64,000 nucleotides of DNA from Xanthomonas theicola. GTDB lineage: Bacteria; Pseudomonadota; Gammaproteobacteria; Xanthomonadales; Xanthomonadaceae. Below the pieces are notes generated by a model, which had not been told where the DNA came from, made no database searches, and saw only the letters and a list, made by a program, of their open reading frames with translations. The translations under genes and the position numbers were made by a program. The stretch's first letter is position 1. Each line of letters begins with the position of its first letter. The DNA lies in NCBI RefSeq assembly GCF_014236795.1, contig NZ_CP049017.1, positions 4,599,001 through 4,663,000 of the forward strand, written 5' to 3'. This document shows positions 63,948 through 64,000 of this stretch, piece by piece.

Positions 63948-64000
63948 GCGCAGCGCTGGCCCAGGCGCGAGTGGGGAGCGGGAGGAACGCCGCTGGCCGA

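Overview
The window looks like a Xanthomonas chromosome, probably an early-branching or translucens-type lineage, though the species is a guess. The GC content is very high. Housekeeping order and protein sequence are xanthomonad: hflK-hflC-DUF2065-purA, rpsU-yqeY-brkB-dnaG divergent from tsaD-folB, metE, purU, rbsK-nupC. The window also holds a decayed XVIPCD domain (the recruitment tail of Xanthomonadales type IV secretion effectors) and several Xanthomonas-type insertion sequences.

Layout. 1-9.1 kb: a LysR regulator divergent from an MFS exporter, then a run of damaged surface and signalling genes. These are a subtilisin-like protease, a trimeric autotransporter adhesin, a histidine kinase with a broken N-terminus, and a response regulator that appears to lack its phosphoacceptor segment. 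9.4-14.4 kb: a sirtuin, an Old Yellow Enzyme, an internally deleted 3-hydroxyisobutyrate-dehydrogenase-like gene, an IS5-type element, the XVIPCD remnant and purU. 15.1-19.9 kb: metE, IS3/IS110 debris, a bacterioferritin-like protein and a peroxiredoxin. 20-27.3 kb: an Hsp20/CbpA chaperone pair, a PilH-like receiver, a quinone-oxidoreductase-like enzyme, and the hflKC-DUF2065-purA block. 27.3-39.4 kb: an accessory island between purA and dnaG, built from insertion-sequence debris and an RHS polymorphic-toxin locus. 39.5-51.2 kb: the dnaG-rpsU block, tsaD-folB, an ATP-grasp/alpha-E operon, a GH3 glucosidase and a soluble glucose-dehydrogenase-like protein. 51.5-54.1 kb: a small hypothetical gene, an amino-acid permease and an L,D-transpeptidase. 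54.4-57.1 kb: decayed IS5 and IS110 copies and repeats. 57.4-64 kb: a YdjM-type membrane protein, a hypothetical gene, dusB, rbsK-nupC and an aldo/keto reductase.

The most interesting region is the RHS island. Two translationally coupled RHS genes, both with apparent Sec signal peptides, end in a variable toxin tip followed by an overlapping membrane immunity gene. Downstream lie a displaced tip with an HEGSH zinc-protease motif coupled to a lipoprotein immunity gene, then a second displaced tip still attached to 671 bp of RHS core and followed by another lipoprotein, then a core fragment fused in frame to transposase sequence. All three recognisable immunity candidates look envelope-located, which suggests periplasm-acting toxins.

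A second theme is gene decay. Many reading frames are interrupted by single-base indels, some in homopolymers. All seven premature in-frame stops I found are TAG, several at positions where I expect tyrosine. This could be true pseudogenisation, residual sequencing error or, less likely, amber suppression. I saw no tRNA, rRNA, CRISPR array or prophage.
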